A program made the translations under genes and the position numbers. From Bin87 sp965203855 (GTDB taxonomy: Bacteria > Chloroflexota > Dehalococcoidia > Lucifugimonadales > UBA3495): a DNA stretch of 64,000 nt. Below are positions 32,518 through 41,547 of the stretch, in pieces; within the stretch, counting starts at the first letter, position 1, and every line of letters starts with the position of its first letter. The stretch lies in the NCBI GenBank assembly GCA_965203855.1, contig CBDBDN010000009.1, positions 1 to 64,000 on the forward strand. Reading direction: 5' to 3'. A model generated the notes under the pieces. That model did not search any database. It was not told where the DNA came from and saw only the letters and a program-made list of their open reading frames with translations.

Positions 32518-33276
32518 ATGCGACTGGACGGAAAAGTTGCCATCGTCAGCGGCGGCGCGCACGGAATGGGCGCCGTTGAGTCGAATCTGTTCGCCGCCGA
32601 GGGCGCCAAGGTTGTTATCGCCGACATTCGGGACGACGACGGCCGCCGGGTAGAGGCCGAAATCAACGAGGCGGGCGGCGCGGCGGCGTATGTACGGACG
32701 GATGTAACCGACGAGGCGGCGTGGGCCAATGTGGTGTCCGAAACCGTGGCCCGTTTCGGCCGGCTGGACATTCTGGTGAACAATGCCGGCATCAGCAGCC
32801 GGGCCGTGCCGGACGATGACAGCCTGGACGCCTGGACGCGGATTATGGACATCAACTCTACGGGCGTCTTTCTGGGCACGAAACACGCCATTGAGCAGAT
32901 GCGGCGCAACGGCGGCGGCTCTATCGTCAACATTTCGTCCATCGCCGGGCTGGTGGGGATGCTCAGCGGGCATCCGGCGTACAACGCCTCCAAAGGGGCG
33001 GTGCGGATTTTTACGAAAGCGATGGCGGTGCGATACGGCAGCGACAACATTCGCGTCAATTCGGTGCATCCGGGCTATATGCCGCCGATGATGGGCAGCA
33101 TTCCGATGGACGAAGTGCGGGCCGGCCGGAGCGCGATGATTGACGAGCAGGTGCCGCTGGGGCGGGAGGGCCGCCAGGAGGAAGTGGCTAACGCCGTGCT
33201 GTTCCTGTCCAGCGATGACGCATCGTATATTACCGGCGCCGAGCTGGTAGTTGACGGCGGGTTCACGGCGCGCTGA
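32518..33276 (+). CDS. SDR family NAD(P)-dependent oxidoreductase
   Basis: The 252-residue short-chain dehydrogenase has the nucleotide motif SGGAHGMGA near residue 12, the NNAG motif (DILVNNAGISS), and the catalytic Ser (IVNISS) with YNASKGA. D36-type acidic residues after strand 2 (IADIRDDD) suggest NAD preference. It ends with the family tail ITGAELVVDGGF. GGAGAGGA precedes the ATG. The substrate is not predictable. Confidence 0.93.
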   Translation: MRLDGKVAIVSGGAHGMGAVESNLFAAEGAKVVIADIRDDDGRRVEAEINEAGGAAAYVRTDVTDEAAWANVVSETVARFGRLDILVNNAGISSRAVPDDDSLDAWTRIMDINSTGVFLGTKHAIEQMRRNGGGSIVNISSIAGLVGMLSGHPAYNASKGAVRIFTKAMAVRYGSDNIRVNSVHPGYMPPMMGSIPMDEVRAGRSAMIDEQVPLGREGRQEEVANAVLFLSSDDASYITGAELVVDGGFTAR

Positions 33277-33357
33277 CCCGCTGCCGTTGGCCGGCTAACG
33301 AATGCGATACGATACGATGCAACGCGCTGGAATATGATTTGACTTGAGGATGCTACG

Positions 33358-33663
33358 ATGCCGACGCCGATCACCGAAGTTACTATTGTGCGCCGCTGCG
33401 GGCGGTGTCGGTATGAAATTGGCACGCTGACGGTCAAGAAAGACAATATGCGGCTGATGACTAATGAGCCGGCGTGGTGCGACCATTGCGGCAGCGAGCA
33501 GCCGGAAGCGCGCGACATCGCCAACCGCGACGCCGCCATTGCGGACGAACAATCCAGCTATCCCGGCAATCCGCCGGTAAAGGATCTCAGCGCGGCGGAA
33601 TACCGGCGTCGGCAGGCCGCCATCGCTTTGGGGATACTGCCCGCAAGGTCAAGAGCAGGGTAA
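33358..33663 (+). CDS. Zinc-ribbon-containing hypothetical protein
   Basis: The 101-residue protein has two CxxC pairs (RRCGRCRY and WCDHCGSE) about 24 residues apart, a classic zinc ribbon, followed by a helical charged tail. No family is recognised. It lies 11 bases upstream of the SirB1-like gene and is probably in the same transcript. Confidence 0.6.
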   Translation: MPTPITEVTIVRRCGRCRYEIGTLTVKKDNMRLMTNEPAWCDHCGSEQPEARDIANRDAAIADEQSSYPGNPPVKDLSAAEYRRRQAAIALGILPARSRAG

Positions 33664-33674
33664 GGGCGGCGCCA

Positions 33675-34514
33675 ATGTTTGCGGCAGATGCAATTCTGGA
33701 ACTGGAACGGCTGGTAAAATCGCCGGACGCCGACCAGGTGGGTAGCGGTTTCAACTTGGCTTTGGGGGCGCTGCTGGCCGCCGCCGCCGAATATCCCGAT
33801 CTGGATATTGACGGCAGCCAGGCCAACTTGAACCGGATGGCGGAAGCGGCGCAGTCCCGTATCCCGGACGGCGCCACGGCCTTGCAGCAGCTGAATGTGG
33901 TTACGGACCTGCTGTTCGGCGTAATTGGATTTGCCGGCAACCGGGACGATTATTACGACCCGCGCAATTCGTACCTGAACGAAGTTTTGGAAAGGCGCAT
34001 CGGCATTCCGATTACGCTGTCGCTGCTGTGCATTGATGTAGGGCGCCGGGCCGGCGTGCCCTTGCAGGGTATCGGTATGCCAGGGCATTTTCTGGTCAAC
34101 CACCCCGATGAACCGAACCTGTTTGTGGACACTTTCAACGGCGGCGTGCTGCTCAATCAGGAGGAATGCGCGGCGCTGCTGCGGCAGTCAGCCGGCGAGA
34201 ACGCCCGGCTGGAAGCGCGGCATCTGAATCCGGTAACGCCCCGGGAGATGCTGGCGCGGCTGCTGCGGAATCTCAAGGCGATTTACTGGGATCGGGAGGA
34301 TTTTGGCCGCTGCATTGTGGCAATTGGCGCGCTGATGGCGGTACTGCCCAACCGGCCGGAGGAGCAGCGCGACCGGGGGGTAGTGCATCTGAAAGCGGGC
34401 AATCATCAGGAATCGGCGGCTGATTTTGCCGCCTATCTAGAGGCGGCGCCCAACGCGGATGACGCGGCTACGGTGCGGAACGCGCTGGGCCGTCTGCGAA
34501 ACCGGAACGAGTAA
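33675..34514 (+). CDS. SirB1 family transglutaminase-like/TPR protein
   Basis: The 279-residue protein has the SirB1/YchA transglutaminase-like core: NSYLNEVLERRIGIPITLSL with the LCIDVGRRAGVPLQGIGMPGHFLV stretch, then a C-terminal TPR-like region (LRNLKAIYWDREDFGRCI, DRGVVHLKAGNHQES). The usual catalytic Cys position appears changed, as often in this family, so enzymatic activity is doubtful. ATG 33675 has AAGGGCGG nine bases upstream; the longer frame from 33474 overlaps the zinc-ribbon gene. Confidence 0.85.
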   Translation: MFAADAILELERLVKSPDADQVGSGFNLALGALLAAAAEYPDLDIDGSQANLNRMAEAAQSRIPDGATALQQLNVVTDLLFGVIGFAGNRDDYYDPRNSYLNEVLERRIGIPITLSLLCIDVGRRAGVPLQGIGMPGHFLVNHPDEPNLFVDTFNGGVLLNQEECAALLRQSAGENARLEARHLNPVTPREMLARLLRNLKAIYWDREDFGRCIVAIGALMAVLPNRPEEQRDRGVVHLKAGNHQESAADFAAYLEAAPNADDAATVRNALGRLRNRNE

Positions 34515-34520
34515 CCGACT

Positions 34521-35201
34521 ATGCTGCGCTACATTATCATCGGCATCATCATACTCGCCATCATTCCGGCGGCATTGGGTGCATATTATGCGGGCGATTG
34601 GCTGCTCAGCCCGCTGTGGACTACTGATGAGGTGAATGAGGAGTTTCCGCAGGCGGACCGGACGGCGAGTCCGCCGACTCCGGCTCGGCCCGATGCGGAG
34701 TTTCCGCTGGCGACGCGGGCGGTGATACCGGAAGGCGTTACGATGGAGCAGGTTGAGACGCTGATGGCGGAGTCGGCCGAAATTGAGAACGCCGTCGCCG
34801 ATGGAATGCCGGCAATGCCGGCGACGGCGACGGGAGACGAACCCAAGGCGCTGCTGTCGGGGCAGTTCCAGGATGCGGACGCTTTTCATCGGGGTTCCGG
34901 CACGGCGACGGTGTACGAACTGGGCGACGGGGGGCGTCGGGTGCTGCGGCTGGATGATTTTCGGGTAACCAACGGCCCCGACTTGCGGGTGCTGCTGGCT
35001 AACATCCCGGCGCCGGAGGGACGGGGCGAGCTGGCGGATGCCGGCTATGTCGAGCTGGCAGCATTGAAAGGCAATGTGGGGGCGCAGAATTACGATATAC
35101 CGGACGATTTTGACCTGGCGGCAGCGGGCAGCGTAGTGATTTACTGCAATCCGTTCCGGGTTATTTTCAGCATCGCAACCTTGGAACCGGCGGCGGGCTG
35201 A
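34521..35201 (+). CDS. Membrane-anchored DM13 domain protein
   Basis: The 226-residue protein has one N-terminal membrane anchor (IIIGIIILAIIPAALGAYYAG), a Pro/Ala-rich linker of about 80 residues, and a C-terminal DM13 domain: LRLDDFRVTNGPDLRVLL, LKGNVGAQNYDIP and SVVIYCNPFRVIFSIA with the conserved Cys. DM13 is proposed to act in electron transfer. It faces the outside of the cell. It begins six bases after the SirB1-like gene. Confidence 0.85.
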   Translation: MLRYIIIGIIILAIIPAALGAYYAGDWLLSPLWTTDEVNEEFPQADRTASPPTPARPDAEFPLATRAVIPEGVTMEQVETLMAESAEIENAVADGMPAMPATATGDEPKALLSGQFQDADAFHRGSGTATVYELGDGGRRVLRLDDFRVTNGPDLRVLLANIPAPEGRGELADAGYVELAALKGNVGAQNYDIPDDFDLAAAGSVVIYCNPFRVIFSIATLEPAAG

Positions 35202-35289
35202 CCGTCCGGTTCGGCAGCGATGCGGACATCCATACCTAACCTGGCGTCGGTCGTCAAGTTACGATTTACCGCAGTCCGGCGTATGCTTG

Positions 35290-35425
35290 CGTCATTCCGG
35301 CTGGCGCCGGTATCCGACGTCGTAATCCGCTGCTGCGATAATGCAACCGGCAACCATAGATTCCGGCTTGCGCCGGAATGACGGTTGGAATGCCCGAATG
35401 ACGGTTGGAATGCCCGGAATAACGG
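35290..35425. repeat. Composite dispersed repeat, locus 4
   Basis: Left arm 35290-35314 is degenerate; right arm 35359-35384 is intact; the core has the same orientation as locus 1. A tail of about two units (TTGGAATGCC-type spacers) follows, the last with GGAATAACGG. The remaining bases before the GH15 gene show no gene. Confidence 0.82.
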
Positions 35426-35479
35426 CGAATCTGACGACACGCCCTAACTATCGCACTGAATGGCAGCGGACGGCATACT

Positions 35480-37330
35480 ATGGGTTATCTCCCGATTGAG
35501 GATTACGGCATCGTCGGCAATATGCGGACTTGCGCGCTGGTGGGGATTAACGGGTCGGTGGACTGGTTCTGCGCGCCCAATTTTGATTCGCCCAGCGTGT
35601 TCGGCGCCATCCTGGACGATAAGAAAGGGGGCTATTTTCAGATTACGCCGCCGCTGAGTCCGGCGCCGGTGCACAAGCAGTTTTACTGGCCGGAAAGCAA
35701 TGTGCTGATAACCCGGTTTCTGGCGGCCAGCGGCGTGGCCGAGGTGATCGACTTTATGCCGGTGTCCACGCCCGGCCATCCGCACCGGCACACGCAGCTA
35801 ATCCGGCGGGTCAGCTGCGTGCGCGGCACGATGCCGTTCATACTGGAATGCTATCCGGCGTTCAACTACGCCCGCGACGAACATCGCATTGAGTTCAACG
35901 CGGACGGCGTCGCTTTCCTGACCGACAAAGTGGGGTTGCAGTTGTCCTCCGGGTGCAGCCTGGATCAGCAGGGCGGCGGCGTGGTGGGCGCTTTCGTGCT
36001 TACGGAGGGGCATACCGAAACATTCACCATCAGCGTGCTGGACGGCGCGGGGCCGGCGCCGCCGCGTCCGTCCGAAGCGGATAGCGACCATTTGTTTGAG
36101 GAAACCGTCAGCTACTGGCGCAACTGGCTGTCGCAATGCACTTACACGGGCCGCTGGCGGGAAATGGTGGAACGGTCGGCGCTGGTGCTGAAGCTGCTGA
36201 CTTACGAACCGACCGGGGCCATTATCGCCTCGCCTACTTGCAGCCTGCCGGAGGATTTGGGGGGGGAACGCAACTGGGATTACCGCTATACCTGGATACG
36301 GGATGCGGCCTTTACGCTGTACGGGCTGCTGCGTATCGGTTTCACCGACGAGGCCAGCCGGTTTATGCATTGGCTGGAAAACCAGATTGACCAGGAGGGA
36401 GAGGACTGGCAGAACCTGCAAATTCTGTACGGGATTGACGGCCGGCGCAAGTTGGAGGAAATCAACCTGGACCATCTGGACGGCTATCGGGGCTCGCGGC
36501 CGGTGCGCGTCGGCAACGCCGCCTACAACCAGTTGCAGATGGATATTTACGGCGAGCTGATGGACTCGATCTATCTGTACAACCGCTACGGGGAGCCGAT
36601 TTCGTTTGAGCTGTGGACGAAACTGCGGCGGATGACCAACTGGGTGTGCGACAACTGGCAGCTGCCGGACGAGGGCATCTGGGAAACGCGGGGCGGGCGG
36701 CAGCATTTCGTCTATTCCAAGCTGATGTGCTGGGTGATGCTGGATCGGGCGATACGGCTGGCGGATTTGCGTTCTTTTCCGTCGGAACGGGTGCGCTGGC
36801 GGGTAGTGCGGGATGAAATCTTTGAGGAGATTCAGGTACGGGGGTGGAGCCGGGAGCGGCAGGCTTTCGTGCAGCATTACGACAGCGATTCGCTGGACGC
36901 CTCCAACCTGATAATGCCGCTGGTGTTCTTTATGTCGCCCACGGATCCGCGGATGCTGAGCACGATTGACGCCATCAACGCCAGCCCGGCCCAAGGGGGG
37001 CTGGTGTCGGACAGCCTGGTGTACCGCTACAATGCGGAGCTGTCGCCGGACGGGCTTACCGGGCAGGAAGGGACTTTTAATATGTGCACTTTCTGGCTGG
37101 TGGAAGCGTTGACGCGGGCGGGCTGGGGCGACCGCCGCCGTCTGGAGCAGGCCCGCCTGATGTTTGAAAAGATGCTGGGCTACGCCAACCATCTGGGGCT
37201 GTATGCCGAGGAAACGGGGCCGCGCGGCGAAGGACTGGGCAATTTCCCGCAGGCATTTACGCATCTATCGCTGATCAGCAGCGCATTCAACCTGGACCGT
37301 ACGCTGAACGCGGGGCGTCCGATTAGCTAG
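35480..37330 (+). CDS. Glycoside hydrolase family 15 protein (glucoamylase/trehalase-like)
   Basis: The 616-residue enzyme has the GH15 start YLPIEDYGIVGNMRTCALVG, the segment GSVDWFCAPNFDSPSVF of the N-terminal beta domain, and an (alpha/alpha)6 barrel with NWDYRYTWIRDAAFTLYGL and DEGIWETRGG; acidic residues in these segments are the likely catalytic pair. GFVSDS-like and EGTFNMCTFWLVEAL follow near the end. It likely releases glucose from alpha-glucans or trehalose. No signal peptide is visible, so it is cytoplasmic. Confidence 0.93.
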   Translation: MGYLPIEDYGIVGNMRTCALVGINGSVDWFCAPNFDSPSVFGAILDDKKGGYFQITPPLSPAPVHKQFYWPESNVLITRFLAASGVAEVIDFMPVSTPGHPHRHTQLIRRVSCVRGTMPFILECYPAFNYARDEHRIEFNADGVAFLTDKVGLQLSSGCSLDQQGGGVVGAFVLTEGHTETFTISVLDGAGPAPPRPSEADSDHLFEETVSYWRNWLSQCTYTGRWREMVERSALVLKLLTYEPTGAIIASPTCSLPEDLGGERNWDYRYTWIRDAAFTLYGLLRIGFTDEASRFMHWLENQIDQEGEDWQNLQILYGIDGRRKLEEINLDHLDGYRGSRPVRVGNAAYNQLQMDIYGELMDSIYLYNRYGEPISFELWTKLRRMTNWVCDNWQLPDEGIWETRGGRQHFVYSKLMCWVMLDRAIRLADLRSFPSERVRWRVVRDEIFEEIQVRGWSRERQAFVQHYDSDSLDASNLIMPLVFFMSPTDPRMLSTIDAINASPAQGGLVSDSLVYRYNAELSPDGLTGQEGTFNMCTFWLVEALTRAGWGDRRRLEQARLMFEKMLGYANHLGLYAEETGPRGEGLGNFPQAFTHLSLISSAFNLDRTLNAGRPIS

Positions 37331-37368
37331 GGGGGGGCGGCGAATGCGCCGTCATTCTTGAATAGCCT

Positions 37369-37562
37369 AACCGTCGTTTTGGCGCAAGCCGGAATAACTC
37401 TAGACCACGGCCATTACCCAGAAGGCAGGGTTTTGACTACACCGATGGGCAGGATAAACAGGATTTTTCGTCCGGGAGAACCGAGGGATGGCATGGATGG
37501 GCGGGATGAAAGGGATTTTGTCCTTTTGGGGATTGGATTCCAGCATGAGCCGGGATGACGGC
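37369..37562. repeat. Decayed composite repeat with motif B, locus 5
   Basis: A degenerate left arm (CGTTTTGGCGCAAGCCGGAA near 37374) is followed by motif B from 37437 (ACACCGATGGGCAGGAT). The companion segment GGCATGGATGGGCGGGATG begins near 37489, and a degenerate right arm ends GATGACGG at 37555-37562. The order B, GGCATGGATG segment, right arm is the same as at loci near 54.4 and 61.1 kb. The following protease gene begins within this right arm. Confidence 0.7.
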
Positions 37563-38784
37563 AAATATGGCCGCACGCCCTAAAAGAGTCGCTGCCGTCC
37601 TGATTGCGTTGGCGTTGGCGGTTGCCGCAATCGCAATTGGCGGCATCGCTTGCGCTGCGGACACTGCGCCGGCAAGCCCGGCGGTTACGGTTGCGACAAC
37701 CGCAACGGCTAGGAATATAGTCCCACTGCCAACGGTATCCGCAACTGCGCCGCTTCCGCCCACGCTCACCGCAACGCCGACGCTGACGCCGACAGTTGTT
37801 CCGACTCTTACCGCTACGCCGGCGCCGACGGTTACGCCGACACTGGCGCCGACGGTTACGCCAATGCCAACGGTTATTCCGACGCCAACCGCCACGCCGG
37901 CGCCAACACCGACCGCCGTTCCTACGCCAACGGCGACGCCAGCCCCGACGCCGTCTCCAACGCCGACCCGGACGCCGCAGCCCACCGCTACGCCCGCACC
38001 CACTCCTACTCCCATCCCCTGGGCGTCAATTTCCGAGCAGGTACGAGGTGCGGTAGTGCAGGTTGAGGTCAAGTGGGAGGTGCAAAAGGTCTGGATTGAC
38101 GTCGCTGGCAGTAAATGGCGCTGGCAGTTTCCGCAGGAACGGACTATCAGCAGAGGGACGGGCTGGGTGGTGCGCTGGCGGGATGACGCCCGGTTCGTCA
38201 TTACCAACTACCATGTCATTGACGCCTACTATACGGAGCTGCCGGAAAGGCGGGCCGATACGGAGGAAGTGGGCGAATGGCGGGTGCGGAATTCTATGCA
38301 GGTACGCATCCGCACGCGGCAGGACGCCGCCGGTTCCAAGATACTGTACGCCGACGCCGGCACGGATATAGCCATCTTGTCGGCGCGCGGCATTGCGCCG
38401 GAAGGGGAGCCATTGGAACTGGCGCTCCCGGAGTCCATTGCCGTGGGCGAGCCGGTGTCCGCCTACGGCTACGGCAGTATTGACTTTGACCGGTTTTGGA
38501 CTAACGAAGCGATTCGGTATGCGGACGGCGAAATCGGAACGGTGAGCAGGATTGGCGTATTCCCCGACGGCTGTTCCGATTGCTCGGTTGCGGACGGGAC
38601 GCAAAAGCTGCTGATAGCGTTAACAAGCATACCGGGCGATTCCGGCGGCCCGGTGGTCAACGCGGACGGGCAGGTTGCGGGGCTGGTCTATGCGGGCGGC
38701 GGCAACGATACGGTGGCCGTTCACGGCAGCCATCTGGTGGAAGCGGTGCATCGGGCGTGGCTGAAGTCGTTGGATGACAACTAG
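37555..38784 (+). CDS. Secreted or anchored trypsin-like serine protease with Pro/Thr stalk
   Basis: The 409-residue protein has an N-terminal hydrophobic signal segment ending near IACAADT, possibly lipidated although the lipobox is weak. A stalk of about 100 residues is made of TPTATPAP-type repeats, and an S1 protease domain follows. The triad is visible: H in VITNYHVID, D in AGTDIAIL and S in IPGDSGGPV. The stalk would hold the protease off the cell surface. ATG 37555 lies inside the degenerate repeat arm; ATG 37567 (MAARPKR) is an alternative. Targets are unknown. Confidence 0.88.
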   Translation: MTANMAARPKRVAAVLIALALAVAAIAIGGIACAADTAPASPAVTVATTATARNIVPLPTVSATAPLPPTLTATPTLTPTVVPTLTATPAPTVTPTLAPTVTPMPTVIPTPTATPAPTPTAVPTPTATPAPTPSPTPTRTPQPTATPAPTPTPIPWASISEQVRGAVVQVEVKWEVQKVWIDVAGSKWRWQFPQERTISRGTGWVVRWRDDARFVITNYHVIDAYYTELPERRADTEEVGEWRVRNSMQVRIRTRQDAAGSKILYADAGTDIAILSARGIAPEGEPLELALPESIAVGEPVSAYGYGSIDFDRFWTNEAIRYADGEIGTVSRIGVFPDGCSDCSVADGTQKLLIALTSIPGDSGGPVVNADGQVAGLVYAGGGNDTVAVHGSHLVEAVHRAWLKSLDDN

Positions 38785-38853
38785 CGGCGTATCATCAAAT
38801 TATGATTTACCACCGTCCCGCGTTTGTTTCATCATTATTGATGCCATTACAAC

Positions 38854-38947
38854 CGTCATCCCGGCGAAAGCCGTAATCCAGCGTCGTAACTTTCTACTAT
38901 AGAATTGGAGACGGCAAGCACAGATTCCGACTTTCGCCGGGATGACG
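38854..38947. repeat. Composite dispersed repeat head, locus 6, without a tail
   Basis: Left arm 38854-38878 (CGTCATCCCGGCGAAAGCCG) and right arm 38922-38947 (ending CGCCGGGATGACGG) pair well; the core resembles other loci only loosely. No 20-bp tail units follow. The stretch up to 39110 shows no convincing gene; the frame from 38905 begins inside the repeat. Confidence 0.8.
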
Positions 38948-39109
38948 GGAAAACGCTGCCGTCCGTTGCGGATGCAGTCGGCGGTTCTTTCGCTGATCAT
39001 ACGATGATGACCACGCTGTCCGAAATGAAGGTCCATCTGGCCCGGATAACGGAGCAGCATCAAAAACGGCCGCCGCAACGGCAACGACTAGCCGCCCCCA
39101 TCGCCGCCG

Positions 39110-39976
39110 TTACGGGCAAACCAAATCGCGTATCTCGTCTATATCAGAAGGCAGATCCGATGGCTGCCGATCCCGTATATTTTCCTTGACCAAATCGCAA
39201 GCGCTTTTGCCGTATTCGGTTCTAGCGTTCACATCGGCGCCGCTTTCAATTAACAGCTTAACCAATCCGGCATCTTGGAATTCATAAGCCGCACGATGCA
39301 GAGGCGTCCCGCCGCTGGAATCACTGGCGTTAACATCGGCGCCGTTGGCCAGCAGCAGGGTAAAAACCTCAACACTACCTGCGGTGATCAGGGGCGTTGC
39401 GCCGTCCCTATCCTGCGCGTTGACATCGGCGCCATGTGCGATGAGCAGCGCCGCAATCACCGGGTCTTCCGTTATATGCAGTGGCGCACCCCAGGATTCA
39501 TTTAGTAGGTTAGGGTCGGCCCCGCGCTCCAGCAAAAGCGCAACTGTATCCAAGTTTGACAAAATTATTGCATATTCCCAAGCAACGGCATCAATCTCGG
39601 CTCCGGCATCCAGCAGAGCGGCAACCGCCGGCCATTTGCCATACGCGGCGGCAAAAAACAAAGGCCCAACCCCGTCCCAGATCGTGGCGTCAACCGAAGC
39701 CCCTTTATCCAGCTCGGCCTGCACATCCGCCGGGGTTGCCGTCCGCCAGAAATTTTCATTGCACATCCGCCCGCAGAGATTATATTCAACCCCGGCTTCG
39801 GACAGCGTATCCGCAACGGCAGACTCGGCCTGCGCTATCGCCGTAGCAATTGACGGCGGCGGTTCGGTATGACTCCGCGCGCCGGCGGCCGGCGTAGCCG
39901 CATCCGCCCCGCAAGCCACTAGCAGCGCCATTAACACGACAGTTATGCCGGCCCGAATCCCGGTACGCAAGTCCAT
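39110..39976 (-). CDS. Ankyrin-repeat lipoprotein
   Basis: The 288-residue protein has a lipoprotein signal (VLMALLVAC), a Thr/Pro/Ala linker, then about four to five ankyrin repeats with typical ALLDAGAEIDA, LLLERGADPNL, LLIAHGADVNAQDRDGATPL and LLIESGADVNARTEYGK units. It would sit on the outer face of the membrane and bind protein partners. ATG 39976 has GGAG nine bases upstream and is preferred to 39997. Confidence 0.9.
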   Translation of the reverse strand: MDLRTGIRAGITVVLMALLVACGADAATPAAGARSHTEPPPSIATAIAQAESAVADTLSEAGVEYNLCGRMCNENFWRTATPADVQAELDKGASVDATIWDGVGPLFFAAAYGKWPAVAALLDAGAEIDAVAWEYAIILSNLDTVALLLERGADPNLLNESWGAPLHITEDPVIAALLIAHGADVNAQDRDGATPLITAGSVEVFTLLLANGADVNASDSSGGTPLHRAAYEFQDAGLVKLLIESGADVNARTEYGKSACDLVKENIRDRQPSDLPSDIDEIRDLVCP

Positions 39977-40107
39977 TACCTTTGCTCCTGTCCCCATGCA
40001 ATACTGCCGCCGACGGATGCCGCAAGCGCGCCGTCCAGTATATCATTAGCCCGCTACACTATTACGAGCCCACTATCCCGTTACGCCGCCGCCGCCATCC
40101 CCGCCTT

Positions 40108-41481
40108 ATGCCGACATCCCAATCCCTGCCGTCCGTAGCCGAGCGCGCCATTCGCCGCCGCATCGCCCGGCATGGCCCCATCACTTTCGCCGACTATATG
40201 GATGCCGCCCTCTACGGGCCTGGCGGCTACTATACCCGCGCCGACGCCAACCCGCCGGACGATTACTACACCGCTCCGCAGGTGCATCCCGCTTTCGGCG
40301 CGCTGTTGTCCATCCAGCTGTTCCACTGCTGGACGCTGCTGGAACGCCCCCGCCCCTTTGACATCATCGAACCGGGCGCCGGCGACGGGCTGCTCTGCCG
40401 GGACATTCTAACGGCCGCCGCCTTTCTGCCCAACAGGTTCGCCGCCGCCATCCGCTACACCCTCTGCGACCGGCGTCCCCATCCCGGCTGGGAACAGGGT
40501 TTCGCCAACGCCCGCCGCATCATTGGCAGCCTCATTCCTAATGATGATGCGATACGCTTGGCACACAGAGGCATCGGCTGCGTCATCTCCAACGAGCTGC
40601 TGGACGCTTTGCCCTTCCACCGGGTGCGGATGGACGGCGGCCAGCTCCGGGAGCTGTATGTCGCCATCGCCCCGGATGTCGCCGACGGCTACGAGGGGCC
40701 GCTGATTGAACGGGCCGGCCCCCCCTCAACTCCGCAACTGCAACGCCGCCTGGACGAGTTGGGCATCGCCTTGTCCGACGGGCAAACCGCCGAAATCTGC
40801 CTGCTGCTGGACGATTGGGCGGCAGCCGCTGCCAGCGCCTTGCCGTCATCCGGTTTCGTCATCACCATTGACTACGGACGGGATGCCGCCGACTTGTACG
40901 CCCCGGCGCAGTGCCCAAACGGCACGCTGGTAACCTATCGCCGCCACCGCCAAACCGACGCGCCCCTGGCCGACGCCGGCCGGCAGGACATTACCGCCCA
41001 AGTTGACTTTACCGCCGCCCAGCAAGCCGGAGCACGGGCCGGCCTGGTAAATGTCGGCTGTGTGCCGCAGGACTGGCTGCTGCATCGGCTGGGCCTGCAA
41101 ACGCTGCGCCGCAACGGGCCGCCGGCGGGTTACGGCGCCGGCGCCGGTTGGCAAACTCTGCTTACCGGCCCGGATGGGCTGCTCCCGGATTGCCTCCCGG
41201 CCGATTTTCCGGCGGCCCATTTCGCAACAGCCCATTTCGTAACGGAGGCGGACACGGGCGCCGCCTGGCGCGCCGGCTTGACCCAGCTGGCGCGCCCCGG
41301 CGGCTTGGGCGATTTTCGCGTGCTGATACAGGCCAAAGGGGTAGCAGAGCCGGCGGCGGCGCTGGACTGGCTGTCGGGCCAAACTGCCGCCGCGCCGGAC
41401 TATACCCCGGCATCCCTGGCCTCGCTGGTACCGCCGGATGCGCTGCCGCTGGGCCCGGAACGTCTGCAACTCAACCGGTAA
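40108..41481 (+). CDS. Class I SAM-dependent methyltransferase, MidA/NDUFAF7 family
   Basis: The 457-residue protein has the MidA family start HGPITFADYMDAALYGPGGYYT, the APQVHPAFGALLSIQL stretch, and the SAM-binding motif IIEPGAGDGLLCRDIL near residue 90. The family block CVISNELLDALPFHRV and FVITIDYGRDAADLY follow. Eukaryotic relatives methylate an arginine of complex I subunit NDUFS2; the bacterial target is not established. ATG 40108 is chosen by homology to the family start. Ala/Asp-rich tandem AHFATAHFVT occurs near residue 375. Confidence 0.9.
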   Translation: MPTSQSLPSVAERAIRRRIARHGPITFADYMDAALYGPGGYYTRADANPPDDYYTAPQVHPAFGALLSIQLFHCWTLLERPRPFDIIEPGAGDGLLCRDILTAAAFLPNRFAAAIRYTLCDRRPHPGWEQGFANARRIIGSLIPNDDAIRLAHRGIGCVISNELLDALPFHRVRMDGGQLRELYVAIAPDVADGYEGPLIERAGPPSTPQLQRRLDELGIALSDGQTAEICLLLDDWAAAAASALPSSGFVITIDYGRDAADLYAPAQCPNGTLVTYRRHRQTDAPLADAGRQDITAQVDFTAAQQAGARAGLVNVGCVPQDWLLHRLGLQTLRRNGPPAGYGAGAGWQTLLTGPDGLLPDCLPADFPAAHFATAHFVTEADTGAAWRAGLTQLARPGGLGDFRVLIQAKGVAEPAAALDWLSGQTAAAPDYTPASLASLVPPDALPLGPERLQLNR

Positions 41482-41488
41482 GTGCCGA

Positions 41489-41497
41489 TGCTATAAT
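41489..41497 (+). promoter_or_regulatory. Extended -10 promoter of the coiled-coil/CoA-transferase pair
   Basis: TGCTATAAT at 41489-41497 is a perfect extended -10, eight bases after the preceding stop codon. No -35 match is seen. The predicted +1 near 41504 gives a 44-base leader to ATG 41548. Confidence 0.5.
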
Positions 41498-41547
41498 CGG
41501 GCGGTTTCGCAGCCTCGCTTGCGCCGCGCGCATATTAGGTATAATGG

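Noticed and set aside
33474..33674. N-terminal extension of the SirB1-like protein
   Set aside because: It overlaps the zinc-ribbon gene in another frame, and ATG 33675 has its own ribosome binding site.
35798..37264. A 488-codon open frame on the minus strand
   Set aside because: It is the shadow of the GH15 gene: no family resemblance, and low-complexity Arg/His/Pro/Gln composition typical of antisense frames in GC-rich DNA.
38905..39189. A 94-codon plus-strand frame between protease and ankyrin genes
   Set aside because: It begins inside a repeat arm and overlaps the ankyrin gene's end; no conserved pattern is visible.
41540..41545. TATAAT just before the coiled-coil gene as its promoter
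   Set aside because: Its +1 would fall after ATG 41548; the extended -10 at 41489-41497 is correctly placed instead.
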